Of a DNA stretch of 64,000 nt, positions 26,140 to 34,448 are shown in pieces. Both the position numbers and the translations under genes were made by a program. The notes under the pieces were generated by a model that did not search any database, was not told the origin of the DNA, and saw nothing but the letters and a program-made list of their open reading frames with translations. How positions within the stretch are numbered: the stretch's first letter is position 1; each line of letters begins with the position of its first letter. Location: positions 152,482 to 216,481 of the forward strand of contig NZ_JAGSHT010000021.1 in NCBI RefSeq assembly GCF_019947135.1, given 5' to 3'. Origin of the DNA: Occultella gossypii (GTDB lineage Bacteria; Actinomycetota; Actinomycetes; Actinomycetales; Beutenbergiaceae).

Positions 26140-26377
26140 GCAGAGCGGGTCCGGCCGTTCCCCAGATCGTGGACGCGGCACGGAACGGGTCCGTCGCCTT
26201 GGTAGTATCCGAACGGTTCCCACCCACCCATCACGCCGCTCGAATCAGAGGCGGTGTGCGTGGCCGTACCTTCTTTGTCCTACCTAAACGCACACATCAG
26301 TTCACCTGAGGCGACCCGTCGCCGCGACCCCGTGCTCGACCTGACAATCTGACCACGCCCACTGATCAGGAGCGGAC
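26140..26377 (+). promoter_or_regulatory. structured 5' region of the mrp operon
   Basis: This 238-nt gap has a hairpin at 26155-26188 (CCGTTCC paired with GGAACGG) that may end the upstream transcript. A TAGTAT -10-like hexamer at 26203-26208 would give a leader of about 160 nt. Two stems follow: CGCC(G)CT with AG(A)GGCG at 26234-26253, and perfect 8-bp arms GTGTGCGT (26254-26261) and ACGCACAC (26288-26295). CAGGAGCGG precedes the mrpA GTG. It matches no riboswitch class I recognise. Confidence 0.4.
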
Positions 26378-29356
26378 GTGCTGCAGCTACTCGCTTTGCA
26401 CCTTCTCGCCGCCGTGGCTGCGCCTGCCATCATGCGGCGGTTCGGTCGCAAGGGGTTCCTGCCGCTGGCGTTGGTGCCCGGGTCGGCGGCGGTGTGGGCG
26501 GTGGCCAACACGGGAGCCGTGCTGGACGGGCGGGGTCCGACGCTGGACGTCTCATGGATCCCGGCGCTGGACATGTCGCTGGCCTTCCGGCTGGACGTCC
26601 TCTCCTGGCTGATGGTGATCCTCGTCGGCGGCGTCGGCGCGATCGTGCTCGGCTACTGCGCCTGGTACTTCGCGTCCGGGGCGAAGTTCCTGGGCCGGTT
26701 CGCCGGGGTGTTCGTCGCGTTCGCCGGGGCCATGCTCGGGCTCGTCACCACGGACAACACGCTCGTCCTGTACGTGTTCTGGGAGCTCACCACGGTGTTC
26801 TCCTACCTGCTGATCGGTCACTACTTCGACCGCAAGGGTGCTCGCCGGGCGGCGATGCAGGCGATCATCGTGACGACCCTCGGCGGCCTCGCGATGCTGT
26901 TCGGCTTCCTCATCCTCGGTGCGGCCGAGGGCGGCTCCTACGTGATCTCCGAGCTGATCGCGAATCCGCCGCTCGATGGCAGCGCGCTGGTGACCGCCGG
27001 GATCGTGATGGTCCTGGTCGGTGCGATCAGCAAGTCGGCGCTCGTACCGTTCCACTTCTGGCTCCCCGGTGCGATGGCCGCACCCACCCCGGTGAGCGCC
27101 TACCTGCACGCCGCGGCGATGGTGAAGGCCGGTGTGTACCTGGTGGCCCGGTTCGCCCCCGGATTCGCCGAGGTCGGCTTGTGGCAGTGGATGATCCTGC
27201 TCACCGGTGGCGCGACGATGATCCTCGGCGGCTACCGTGCGCTGCGGCAGCACGACCTGAAGCTGCTGCTCGCGTTCGGCACCGTCAGCCAGCTCGGCTT
27301 CCTGATCCTCCTGGTCGGGCAGGCCGACCGGGCCATCGCGCTCGCCGGGCTCGCCCTCATCGGGGCGCACGCCATGTTCAAGGCGACCCTGTTCCTGACC
27401 GTCGGCGTCATCGATGCCGCCGCCGGCACCCGTGACCTGCGCCAGCTCTCCGGGCTCGCCAAACACCTGCCCTGGGCCACCGTGCCCGGCGTGCTCGCCA
27501 CGTTCTCGATGGTGGGCCTGCCACCGTTCGCCGGGTACGTCGGCAAGGAGGCCGCCCTCGAGGCCCTCGTCCACAGCGACGATCCGATGACCTTCGCGCT
27601 GCTCGTGATCGTCGTGATCGGGTCGATCCTCACGTTCGCCTACGGGATGCGTTTCCTCTGGGGCGCGTTCGCCCGGAAGAAGGGCGTCGAGGACACCCCG
27701 GTGGACAAGGAGGCGGCTGGCCTCTACATCGCGCCCAATGTGCTCGCCTTCGCCGGCCTCGTCGCAGGCCTGTTCCCGGTGGCCGGCGAGACGTTGCTGG
27801 CGCCGTACGCGGACACCTACCCGGTGGGCGAACCCGGGCACCTGACCCTGTGGGGCGGATTCGGGACCCCGCTGTTGCTGACCGGGGTGATCATCGTCGG
27901 CGGGGTGCTGCTGATGCTGGCCCGGCGCGGGGTCGAGCGGGTCCAGGAAGTGGTCTCGGTCGGACCGGACGCGGACCGGACCTACCGGGGCACGATGCGC
28001 CGGCTGGACAGCGTGTCCGTTGCGGTGACCTCGATCACCCAGCGTGGTTCGCTGCCCGTGTACCTGGCGCTGATCCTGCTCACCACCGTGGTGATGATCT
28101 GGACGTCCGTCTATGCAGGGGGCCTGCGCATCGGCGCGGTGAAGCCCTGGGACTACCCGGTCCAGGCGGGCGTCGCCATCGTGGTCGCGGTCGCGGCCTT
28201 CCTCACCGCCCGGGCCCGCCGCCGGCTGAAGGCCGTGGTGCTGCTCGGCATCACCGGCTACGGCGTGGTCCTGCTGTTCGCGCTGCACGGCGCACCCGAC
28301 CTGGCCCTGACACAGGCCCTCGTGGAGACCATCACCCTGGTGGTGTTCATCCTGGTGCTGCGGCGCCTGCCGGCCTACTACTCGAACCGGCCACTGAAGG
28401 CGAGCCGGTGGTGGCGCGCCATCCTGGCGATCGCGGTCGGGCTGACCGTCACGTTCGTGGCGCTGGTGATCCCGAATGCGCGGGTCACCGACAGCATCGC
28501 CGAACTGTTCCCCGAGGAGGCCTACAACTACGGCTACGGCAGGAACATCGTCAACGTCACCCTCGTCGACATCCGCGCCTGGGACACCATGGGTGAGATC
28601 TCGGTGCTGCTGGTGGCGGCGACCGGCGTCGCGTCCCTGGTCTTCCTGCGGGCCCGCGCCGGCCGCGTCGAGCGGATCCGTGACCATGACATGGACCGCG
28701 GCTCGGTGTGGGCCAGCGACGCCCCGGGTGACGACGCGCTGGTGCGGCAGGGGCGGACCATCCCGGTGCGCAGCACCCGCAACCGGCGCTGGATCAGCGC
28801 CGGCGTCGCCCTCGCGCCGCACCGCCGGTCGGTGATCTTCGAGGTCGCCACCCGGCTGATCTTCCACACCATGCTCGTGTTCGCGATCTACCTGCTGTTC
28901 GCCGGGCACAACTCCCCCGGCGGCGGGTTCGTGGCCGGCCTGGTGGCCGGCATCGCGCTCACGGTGCGCTACCTGGCCGGCGGCCGGTACGAGCTCGGTG
29001 AGGCTGCACCGGTGCTGCCCGGTCTGCTCCTGGGCAGCGGCCTGTTCCTGTCCGCCGGCGCCGGGGCGGTGCCACTCGCCTTCGGCGGCGTCGTGCTGCA
29101 GTCCGTGGTCATCGACATCCCCCTCGGCTACCTCGGTGACGTGCACCTGGTCACCACGCTGTTCTTCGACATCGGCGTGTTCCTCGTGGTCGTCGGCCTG
29201 ATGCTGGACATCCTGCGCTCGCTCGGCGCCGAGGTGGACCGCCAGGGCGAGGCGGAGGGCAGGGCGGTGCCGGACGTCGCCCACGACTCCCCACGATCCA
29301 CCGCCGACGATGCCCAGCCACTCGAGGACGCCCTCACCGGGGGAGGTGCACCGTGA
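26378..29356 (+). CDS. mrpA: Na+/H+ antiporter subunit A (fused MrpA/MrpB)
   Basis: A 992-residue membrane protein with more than 20 helices. The N-terminal 650 residues are NuoL-like (proton-translocating Glu in YVFWELTTVFSYLLIG; SKSALVPFHFWLPGAMAAPTPVSAYLHAAAMVKAG). The C-terminal 180 residues are the MrpB-like part (FAGHNSPGGGFVAGLVAGIALTVRYLAGG). It is the largest part of the Mrp complex, which expels Na+ in exchange for H+ for pH and salt tolerance. The start is GTG 26378 after CAGGAG. The stop overlaps the mrpC start. The A/B fusion and gene order A-C-D-E-F-G are the group 1 actinobacterial type. Confidence 0.96.
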   Translation: MLQLLALHLLAAVAAPAIMRRFGRKGFLPLALVPGSAAVWAVANTGAVLDGRGPTLDVSWIPALDMSLAFRLDVLSWLMVILVGGVGAIVLGYCAWYFASGAKFLGRFAGVFVAFAGAMLGLVTTDNTLVLYVFWELTTVFSYLLIGHYFDRKGARRAAMQAIIVTTLGGLAMLFGFLILGAAEGGSYVISELIANPPLDGSALVTAGIVMVLVGAISKSALVPFHFWLPGAMAAPTPVSAYLHAAAMVKAGVYLVARFAPGFAEVGLWQWMILLTGGATMILGGYRALRQHDLKLLLAFGTVSQLGFLILLVGQADRAIALAGLALIGAHAMFKATLFLTVGVIDAAAGTRDLRQLSGLAKHLPWATVPGVLATFSMVGLPPFAGYVGKEAALEALVHSDDPMTFALLVIVVIGSILTFAYGMRFLWGAFARKKGVEDTPVDKEAAGLYIAPNVLAFAGLVAGLFPVAGETLLAPYADTYPVGEPGHLTLWGGFGTPLLLTGVIIVGGVLLMLARRGVERVQEVVSVGPDADRTYRGTMRRLDSVSVAVTSITQRGSLPVYLALILLTTVVMIWTSVYAGGLRIGAVKPWDYPVQAGVAIVVAVAAFLTARARRRLKAVVLLGITGYGVVLLFALHGAPDLALTQALVETITLVVFILVLRRLPAYYSNRPLKASRWWRAILAIAVGLTVTFVALVIPNARVTDSIAELFPEEAYNYGYGRNIVNVTLVDIRAWDTMGEISVLLVAATGVASLVFLRARAGRVERIRDHDMDRGSVWASDAPGDDALVRQGRTIPVRSTRNRRWISAGVALAPHRRSVIFEVATRLIFHTMLVFAIYLLFAGHNSPGGGFVAGLVAGIALTVRYLAGGRYELGEAAPVLPGLLLGSGLFLSAGAGAVPLAFGGVVLQSVVIDIPLGYLGDVHLVTTLFFDIGVFLVVVGLMLDILRSLGAEVDRQGEAEGRAVPDVAHDSPRSTADDAQPLEDALTGGGAP

Positions 29357-29874
29357 TCGACATGACGCCCAACGTCACGCTCGCGATCGTGGTCGGCGTA
29401 CTGGTCGGCACCGGGGTGTACCTGCTCCTGGAACGCAGCCTGTCCCGCGTGATCATCGGGGTGACCCTGATCAGCAACGGCGTCAACGTGCTGATGCTGA
29501 TCGCCGGGGGAGCGGCCGGCGGGCCACCGCTCATCGGCAGCGGCCCCCCTGAGGACATGGCCGACCCGTTGCCGCAGGCGATGGTCCTCACCGCGATCGT
29601 GATCAACCTCGGTCTGACCTCGTTCGTGCTCGCGATGGCCTATCGCAGCTGGCAGCTGCACGGCCATGACGAGGTGCAGGACGACCTCGAGGACCGCCGG
29701 ATCGCGCGCCGCGCCGAGCGTGGCGCGGTGGACAAGCGGGACGACGACGTCGGCACCAACCTGGCCATCGAGGCCGCCGAGGCGCGCGACGAGACCGAGG
29801 AGGTCCCCCTGGTCACCGGCCACGGGCCCCAGCTCGGCGCCGAGGACGACGACGTGACGGGACGACGATCATGA
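29353..29874 (+). CDS. mrpC: Na+/H+ antiporter subunit C
   Basis: A 173-residue NuoK-like subunit with three membrane helices: NVTLAIVVGVLVGTGVYLLLE, IIGVTLISNGVNVLMLIAG and MVLTAIVINLGLTSFVLAMAYR. It forms part of the Mrp complex core. The C-terminal 60 residues are a charged cytoplasmic extension (ERGAVDKRDDD..., EVPLVTGHGP), longer than the usual 110-120 residue subunit. Start GTG 29353 overlaps the mrpA stop by 4 nt; an ATG nine nt later is an alternative. Confidence 0.95.
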   Translation: MIDMTPNVTLAIVVGVLVGTGVYLLLERSLSRVIIGVTLISNGVNVLMLIAGGAAGGPPLIGSGPPEDMADPLPQAMVLTAIVINLGLTSFVLAMAYRSWQLHGHDEVQDDLEDRRIARRAERGAVDKRDDDVGTNLAIEAAEARDETEEVPLVTGHGPQLGAEDDDVTGRRS

Positions 29875-31409
29875 ACTGGCTCGTTCCGTTGCCCGTGGTG
29901 ATCCCGCTGATCGCGGCGGGCCTGGCCCTGGCCATGTCCCGCCGGCCACGGGTGCAGGGTGCGATCTCCGTCGCCGCCCTGAGCCTGGTCCTCGCCGTGG
30001 CCGTCGGCCTCATCTTCGTCACTCACACCCAGGGTCCGCAGGTGGTCAACGTCGGCGGCTGGTCCGCCCCGGTCGGAATCGCCCTCGTCGGCGACCGGCT
30101 GTCCGCCCTGATGCTGCTCGTCTCGGCCATCGTGCTGCTCTGCGTGCTCCTGTACTCGCTCGCCCAGGGCATCGCCGACGGCAACGAGGGCGCCCCGGTC
30201 GCCATCTATCACCCGACGTATCTCGTCCTCGCCGCCGGGGTCGCCAACGCGTTCCTGTCCGGGGACCTGTTCAACCTCTACGTCGGCTTCGAGATCCTCC
30301 TCGCGGCCTCGTTCGTGCTGCTCACCCTCGGCGGCACCGGCGAACGGATCCGGGCCGGGTCGATCTACGTGATCGTCTCGCTGCTGTCCTCGATCCTGTT
30401 CCTGATCGCAATCGCGATGATCTACGCGGCCACCGGAACGCTGAACCTCGCCCAGTTGTCCGAGCGGCTGCTCGACATCGACCCCGGGGTCCGCCTGGTC
30501 CTGCAGGTGATGCTGCTGATGGGCTTCGCGATCAAGGCCGCGGTGTTCCCGCTCTCGGCCTGGCTGCCTGACTCCTACCCGACGGCGCCGGCCCCGGTCA
30601 CGGCGGTGTTCGCCGGGTTGCTGACCAAGGTCGGCGTGTACGCGATCATCCGGATGCAGACCCTGCTGTTCACCGATGGCGCCCTGGACACAGTGCTCAT
30701 GTGGGCGGCCCTGCTGACCATGCTGGTGGGCATCATCGGCGCGGTGGCCCAGGACGACATCAAGCGGTTGTTGTCCTTCACCCTGGTCAGTCACATCGGC
30801 TACATGATCTTCGGGATCTCACTGGCGAACCAGACCGGGCTGTCCTCCGCCATCTTCTACGTCGCCCACCACATCACCGTGCAGACAGCGCTGTTCCTGG
30901 TCGCGGGCCTCATCGAGCGCCGCGGTGGCACCACCTCGCTGGAGAAACTCGGCAGCCTGGGCAAACTCGCCCCGGCGCTCGCGATCCTGTTCTTCGTGCC
31001 CGCCATGAACCTCGCCGGGATCCCGCCGATGTCCGGCTTCCTCGGCAAGGTCGGCCTGCTCCAGGCGGGCCTGGAACTCGGGTCGTCGCTGGCCCTCGCG
31101 ACCGTTGCCGCCGGCCTGCTCACGTCTCTGCTGACCCTGTACGCGGTGGTCAAGGCCTGGAACAAGGCGTTCTGGCAGGATGCCCCCGAGAAGTTGCCCA
31201 ACGAGAGCACGCCGCGCTCGATGTTCGGGCCCACCGCCGTCCTGGCCACCCTCGGTGTGCTGTTCGCCGTGATCGGAGGCCCGTTGTACAACTACACCGA
31301 TGCCGCCGCCCGGGACCTGCAGGCGCAGACCCCCTACATCGATGCGGTCCTGGTCCATGGTGACCGCGGCGAGGGCGACTCCGACGCGGCCGGGGGTGAC
31401 GACGGATGA
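29871..31409 (+). CDS. mrpD: Na+/H+ antiporter subunit D
   Basis: A 512-residue NuoN/NuoM-like antiporter subunit with about 14 helices. Conserved ion-path residues are in NLYVGFEILLAASFVLLTLG (Glu) and GFAIKAAVFPLSAWLPDSYPTAPAPVTAVFAGLLTKVGVYA (Lys). The C-terminal end is cytoplasmic and acidic. It works with MrpA in proton and sodium movement. The ATG overlaps the mrpC stop by 4 nt (ATGA), so translation is coupled. Confidence 0.96.
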   Translation: MNWLVPLPVVIPLIAAGLALAMSRRPRVQGAISVAALSLVLAVAVGLIFVTHTQGPQVVNVGGWSAPVGIALVGDRLSALMLLVSAIVLLCVLLYSLAQGIADGNEGAPVAIYHPTYLVLAAGVANAFLSGDLFNLYVGFEILLAASFVLLTLGGTGERIRAGSIYVIVSLLSSILFLIAIAMIYAATGTLNLAQLSERLLDIDPGVRLVLQVMLLMGFAIKAAVFPLSAWLPDSYPTAPAPVTAVFAGLLTKVGVYAIIRMQTLLFTDGALDTVLMWAALLTMLVGIIGAVAQDDIKRLLSFTLVSHIGYMIFGISLANQTGLSSAIFYVAHHITVQTALFLVAGLIERRGGTTSLEKLGSLGKLAPALAILFFVPAMNLAGIPPMSGFLGKVGLLQAGLELGSSLALATVAAGLLTSLLTLYAVVKAWNKAFWQDAPEKLPNESTPRSMFGPTAVLATLGVLFAVIGGPLYNYTDAAARDLQAQTPYIDAVLVHGDRGEGDSDAAGGDDG

Positions 31410-32041
31410 GGGCGGGCGGACCGCGCACGTGGCTCGAGAAGTTCCCGATGGTGTTGTGGCTGACGGCATTGTGGGTGCTGTTCTGGGGCGAGCTGAGCCT
31501 GGCGAACGTGCTCGTGGGTGTGCTCATCGGGCTGTTCGTCATGACGGTCATGCCGATGCCCCGGATCGGCTTCGAGGGCCGGGTTTCCGTCATCGGCACC
31601 GCGATCCTGCTGGGGAAGTTCGCCGTGGACGTCGCGATGGCGTCCGTGCAGGTGGCAGGGCAGGCCCTGCGGTTCGGGCGAGACCCGCACGGCGCCGTGA
31701 TCCGGGTGCCACTGCGCGGGCACTCCGACCTGTTCCTGACCCTGACCGCGGTGCTGTGTTCGCTCGTACCCGGTTCCATCATCGTGGAGGCCCACCGGCT
31801 CTCTGGCACCCTGTACGTGCACATCCTGGACGTGCCCACCGTGGGCGGGGTCGAGAAGGCGAAGGCCGACGTGCTCGCCCAGGAGCGGCGCGTGCTCTAC
31901 GCGCTCGCGACGGACGCCGACATCGCCGAGGCGGGCCTGCCGCCCCGGCCGTGGAAGCGGAGCCGCGGCAACAGACCGAACGCAGCCTCCGCCGTCGACA
32001 ATGGCCGTCCCACCGACGGCGAAGGGACGGTGACCCGATGA
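31406..32041 (+). CDS. mrpE: Na+/H+ antiporter subunit E
   Basis: A 211-residue membrane subunit. KFPMVLWLTALWVLFWGELSLANVLVGVLIGLFVMTVMPMP gives the N-terminal helices; the soluble part has IRVPLRGHSDLFLTLTAVLCSLVPGSIIVEAHRLSGTLYVHILDV, typical of MrpE. It supports complex assembly. Start ATG 31406 overlaps the mrpD stop. The last 40 residues are a polar tail of unclear use. Confidence 0.95.
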   Translation: MRAGGPRTWLEKFPMVLWLTALWVLFWGELSLANVLVGVLIGLFVMTVMPMPRIGFEGRVSVIGTAILLGKFAVDVAMASVQVAGQALRFGRDPHGAVIRVPLRGHSDLFLTLTAVLCSLVPGSIIVEAHRLSGTLYVHILDVPTVGGVEKAKADVLAQERRVLYALATDADIAEAGLPPRPWKRSRGNRPNAASAVDNGRPTDGEGTVTR

Positions 32042-32379
32042 GTGTGGGTGTGCTGATCACGTGTGGGGTGTTGCTCACGGCCGCGGCGATACTTGCCATG
32101 AGCCGGGTCGAGCGCGGGCCGAGCATGCTCGACCGGATCGTGGCGATCGACGTGATGGTGGCTGCGATCATCGGATGCCTGGCGATCCTGTCCGCGTGGT
32201 CCGGCCGGGTGGACCTGGTGCCCGTCCTCATGGTGCTCGCGCTCGTCGGGTTCGTCGGGTCGGTGACGCTGGCCCGGTTCGCCGCCGCGGAGCCCGACGA
32301 GGAGCGCCGCATCCTCACTCCTGAGGAGATCGCCGAGGCCGACGCCAAGGTGCGGGCCGAGCTGGAGGAGGAGTCGTGA
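32038..32379 (+). CDS. mrpF: Na+/H+ antiporter subunit F
   Basis: A 113-residue three-helix subunit: VGVLITCGVLLTAAAILAMSRVERGPSMLDRIVAIDVMVAAIIG, followed by VDLVPVLMVLALVGFVGSVTLARF. The motif RVERGPSMLDRIVAID is diagnostic of MrpF. ATG 32038 overlaps the mrpE stop by 4 nt. The acidic C-terminus (EEIAEADAKVRAELEEES) is cytoplasmic. Confidence 0.95.
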   Translation: MSVGVLITCGVLLTAAAILAMSRVERGPSMLDRIVAIDVMVAAIIGCLAILSAWSGRVDLVPVLMVLALVGFVGSVTLARFAAAEPDEERRILTPEEIAEADAKVRAELEEES

Positions 32380-32741
32380 ACGTCTCGGACATCGCCATGG
32401 TCGCCTCCTCGGTGCTCCTTGTCCTGGGCAGCCTGCTCACCCTGATCGCCGCGATCGGGGTGACCCGGTTCCCGGACCTGCTGGCCCGGATGCACGCCGC
32501 GACCAAGCCCCAGGTGCTCGGCCTGGTGCTCATGATGGCCGGCCTCGCACTCGCGCTCGGCACCTCACAGGTGACCTGGAAGCTCACCCTCGTGGTGCTG
32601 TTCCAACTGATCACCGCGCCCGTGTCGGCGCACATGGTGGGCCGGGCCGGCTACCGCACCGGCAAGGTGCGCTCGGATCTGCTGGTGGTCGACGAACTCA
32701 CCGATGACCTGCGGGCCGCGCGCGAGGAGGCGGACCGCTGA
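32376..32741 (+). CDS. mrpG: Na+/H+ antiporter subunit G
   Basis: A 121-residue three-helix subunit closing the operon: MVASSVLLVLGSLLTLIAAIGVTRFPDLLARMHAATKPQVLGLVLMMAGLALALG. The segment RFPDLLARMHAATKPQVLG is diagnostic for MrpG. The GTG start overlaps the mrpF stop. A 12-bp perfect palindrome (GGCCAGCTGGCC, 32751-32762) lies just after its stop and may belong to a terminator. Confidence 0.95.
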   Translation: MNVSDIAMVASSVLLVLGSLLTLIAAIGVTRFPDLLARMHAATKPQVLGLVLMMAGLALALGTSQVTWKLTLVVLFQLITAPVSAHMVGRAGYRTGKVRSDLLVVDELTDDLRAAREEADR

Positions 32742-32786
32742 ACGCGGACGGGCCAGCTGGCCGCAGCTGACCCTGACCCGTTCGGC

Positions 32787-33041
32787 TCAGGCCTTCTCGA
32801 TGTCCCCGCGTGACATCCACTTGCCGGCGGTCCGGGTGGCGAACGTCCGCGCGAACGCGACCACGGCGCCGCTCACCGCCGCGAACACCACCAGCTCGCC
32901 GAGGCTGATCTCGCCGTCGTCCGGGTCGCCCGTGGGCGGCTCGTGCCCGGTGACGCCCTTCCACACCAGGGAGATCAGCTTGTTGGCCGCGAACCCCGCA
33001 GCGATGGCGGCGATGGTGGTCACGATCTTCTGTGCGTTCAT
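32787..33041 (-). CDS. DUF4235 membrane protein
   Basis: An 84-residue actinobacterial protein with two membrane segments: KIVTTIAAIAAGFAANKLISLVWKGVTGHEPP and GELVVFAAVSGAVVAFARTF. The GFAANKLISLVWKGVTG part is the DUF4235 signature; function is unknown. ATG 33041 is preceded by CAGGAGT. It is convergent with the mrp operon and divergent from the thiamine transport operon. Confidence 0.9.
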   Translation of the reverse strand: MNAQKIVTTIAAIAAGFAANKLISLVWKGVTGHEPPTGDPDDGEISLGELVVFAAVSGAVVAFARTFATRTAGKWMSRGDIEKA

Positions 33042-33163
33042 GCGAGCACTCCTGGTGATTGCGGATCGGCTCCGGCCACCCTATCCGGCGCGGACCGGCC
33101 CCCGCCCGGCGAGTGGGCACCCGGGCACCGGTGCCTCGGCCGCGGTGTACCGTTGGCCCCATA

Positions 33164-33250
33164 ACGACAGGGGAGCGCCACCAGCGCTGAGAGTGCGGCC
33201 CGCCGCAGACCCTCGAACCTGCTCCGGCTAGCACCGGCGAAGGGAGTCGA
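33164..33250 (+). ncRNA. TPP riboswitch (thi box)
   Basis: The conserved thi-box parts are present in order: ACAGGGGAGC (from 33166), GCTGAGAGTGCGG (from 33186) and GACCCTCGAACCTGCTC (from 33208), followed by GCTAGCACCGGCGAAGGGAGTC. Binding of thiamine pyrophosphate should lower expression of the transporter downstream. The aptamer ends about 69 nt before the substrate-binding protein gene, leaving room to mask its GAGGAGG ribosome binding site at 33306-33312. Confidence 0.96.
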
Positions 33251-33318
33251 GTTCCTCTCCCATGTGGTGTTCACGCACCGCCTGGACCCCTTCTCAATTC
33301 CAGTTGAGGAGGACGCAC

Positions 33319-34437
33319 ATGTTCCACCATGCACGTAGAACCCAGGGCCCGGCGCCCGTGCCGGCCGGGCGCCGTCGCGCCGCGACGGGGCTGGCCGCCC
33401 TCGCCGCGGTCGCGCTCGTCGGCTGCTCCCTCGCCGGTGGCGACGAGGGCGACGGCGGCGCCGACCCGAGCGCGAGCGGCGGCGGTGTCGTACGGGTCGT
33501 CACGCACGACTCGTTCAACCTCTCCGAGGACCTGATCACGGCGTTCGAGGCCGACACCGGGTACACCCTCGAGTTCAGCGCCCCCGGCGACGGCGGCGCC
33601 CTCGTGAACCAGCTGATCCTCACCAAGGACTCCCCGCTCGGGGACGTCGCGTTCGGCGTCGACAACTCGTTCGCCAGCCGGGCCATCGACGCCGACGTGT
33701 TCGAGCCGTACGCACCCGCGGACCTGCCCGCCAGCGCCGAGCAGTACCTCGCCGACGACGCCGGCTCGCTCACCCCGATCGACGTCGGCGACGTCTGCCT
33801 GAACGTGGACCACACCTGGTTCACCGAGCACGGCATCGCCGAACCGGTCACGCTCGAGGACCTGCTCGCCCCCGAGTACGAGGGCCTGACCGTCGTGTCC
33901 AACCCGGCCACCTCCTCACCCGGGCTCGCGTTCCTGCTCGCCACCGTCGGCGCGTTCGGCGAGGACGGCTGGGTCGACTACTGGGCGGACCTGTCCGCGA
34001 ACGGGCTCAAGGTCGTCCAGGGCTGGTCGGACGCGTACTCGGTGGACTTCTCCGGTTCCACCGGCGCCGGTGCCTACCCGATCGTGCTCTCCTACTCGAC
34101 GTCGCCGGCGTTCGAGGTGGCCGAGGGCGAGGACACCGCCCCCACCGGCGCGCTGCTGGACACCTGCTTCCGGCAGGTCGAGTACGCCGGGGTGCTCGCC
34201 GGGGCCGAGAACCCCGAGGGGGCCAGGGCGTTCATCGACTTCCTGCTCACCGAGGCGGTGCAGGCCGACATCCCCGGCCAGATGTACGTCTACCCCGTCG
34301 ACGACACCGTCGAGCTGCCCGAGTCCTGGACCACCTTCGCCCCGCTCGCCCCCGAGCCGTTCGAGGTCGCGCCCGAGGACATCGCCGCGAACCGGGACGC
34401 CTGGATCCAGACCTGGACCGACACGGTGATCGGCTGA
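33319..34437 (+). CDS. thiB: thiamine ABC transporter substrate-binding lipoprotein
   Basis: A 372-residue type-2 periplasmic binding protein. The lipobox is LVGC with Cys36, so it is anchored to the outside of the membrane. VVRVVTHDSFNLSEDLITAFEADTGYTLEF and DVAFGVDNSFASRAIDADVFEPY match ThiB. The TPP riboswitch directly upstream fixes the substrate as thiamine or a derivative. GAGGAGG at 33306-33312 supports ATG 33319; an earlier in-frame start at 33262 would precede the ribosome binding site. First gene of thiBPQ. Confidence 0.93.
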   Translation: MFHHARRTQGPAPVPAGRRRAATGLAALAAVALVGCSLAGGDEGDGGADPSASGGGVVRVVTHDSFNLSEDLITAFEADTGYTLEFSAPGDGGALVNQLILTKDSPLGDVAFGVDNSFASRAIDADVFEPYAPADLPASAEQYLADDAGSLTPIDVGDVCLNVDHTWFTEHGIAEPVTLEDLLAPEYEGLTVVSNPATSSPGLAFLLATVGAFGEDGWVDYWADLSANGLKVVQGWSDAYSVDFSGSTGAGAYPIVLSYSTSPAFEVAEGEDTAPTGALLDTCFRQVEYAGVLAGAENPEGARAFIDFLLTEAVQADIPGQMYVYPVDDTVELPESWTTFAPLAPEPFEVAPEDIAANRDAWIQTWTDTVIG

Positions 34438-34448
34438 GGATCGCATCG

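Noticed and set aside
26203..26377. A known Na+ or Li+ riboswitch upstream of mrpA
   Set aside because: I could not match the conserved cores of these classes, only generic stems; I list it as an uncharacterised leader.
26552..29284. A 910-residue open frame antisense to mrpA
   Set aside because: His/Gln/Asp-rich composition typical of a mirrored membrane-protein gene; no ribosome binding site or family match.
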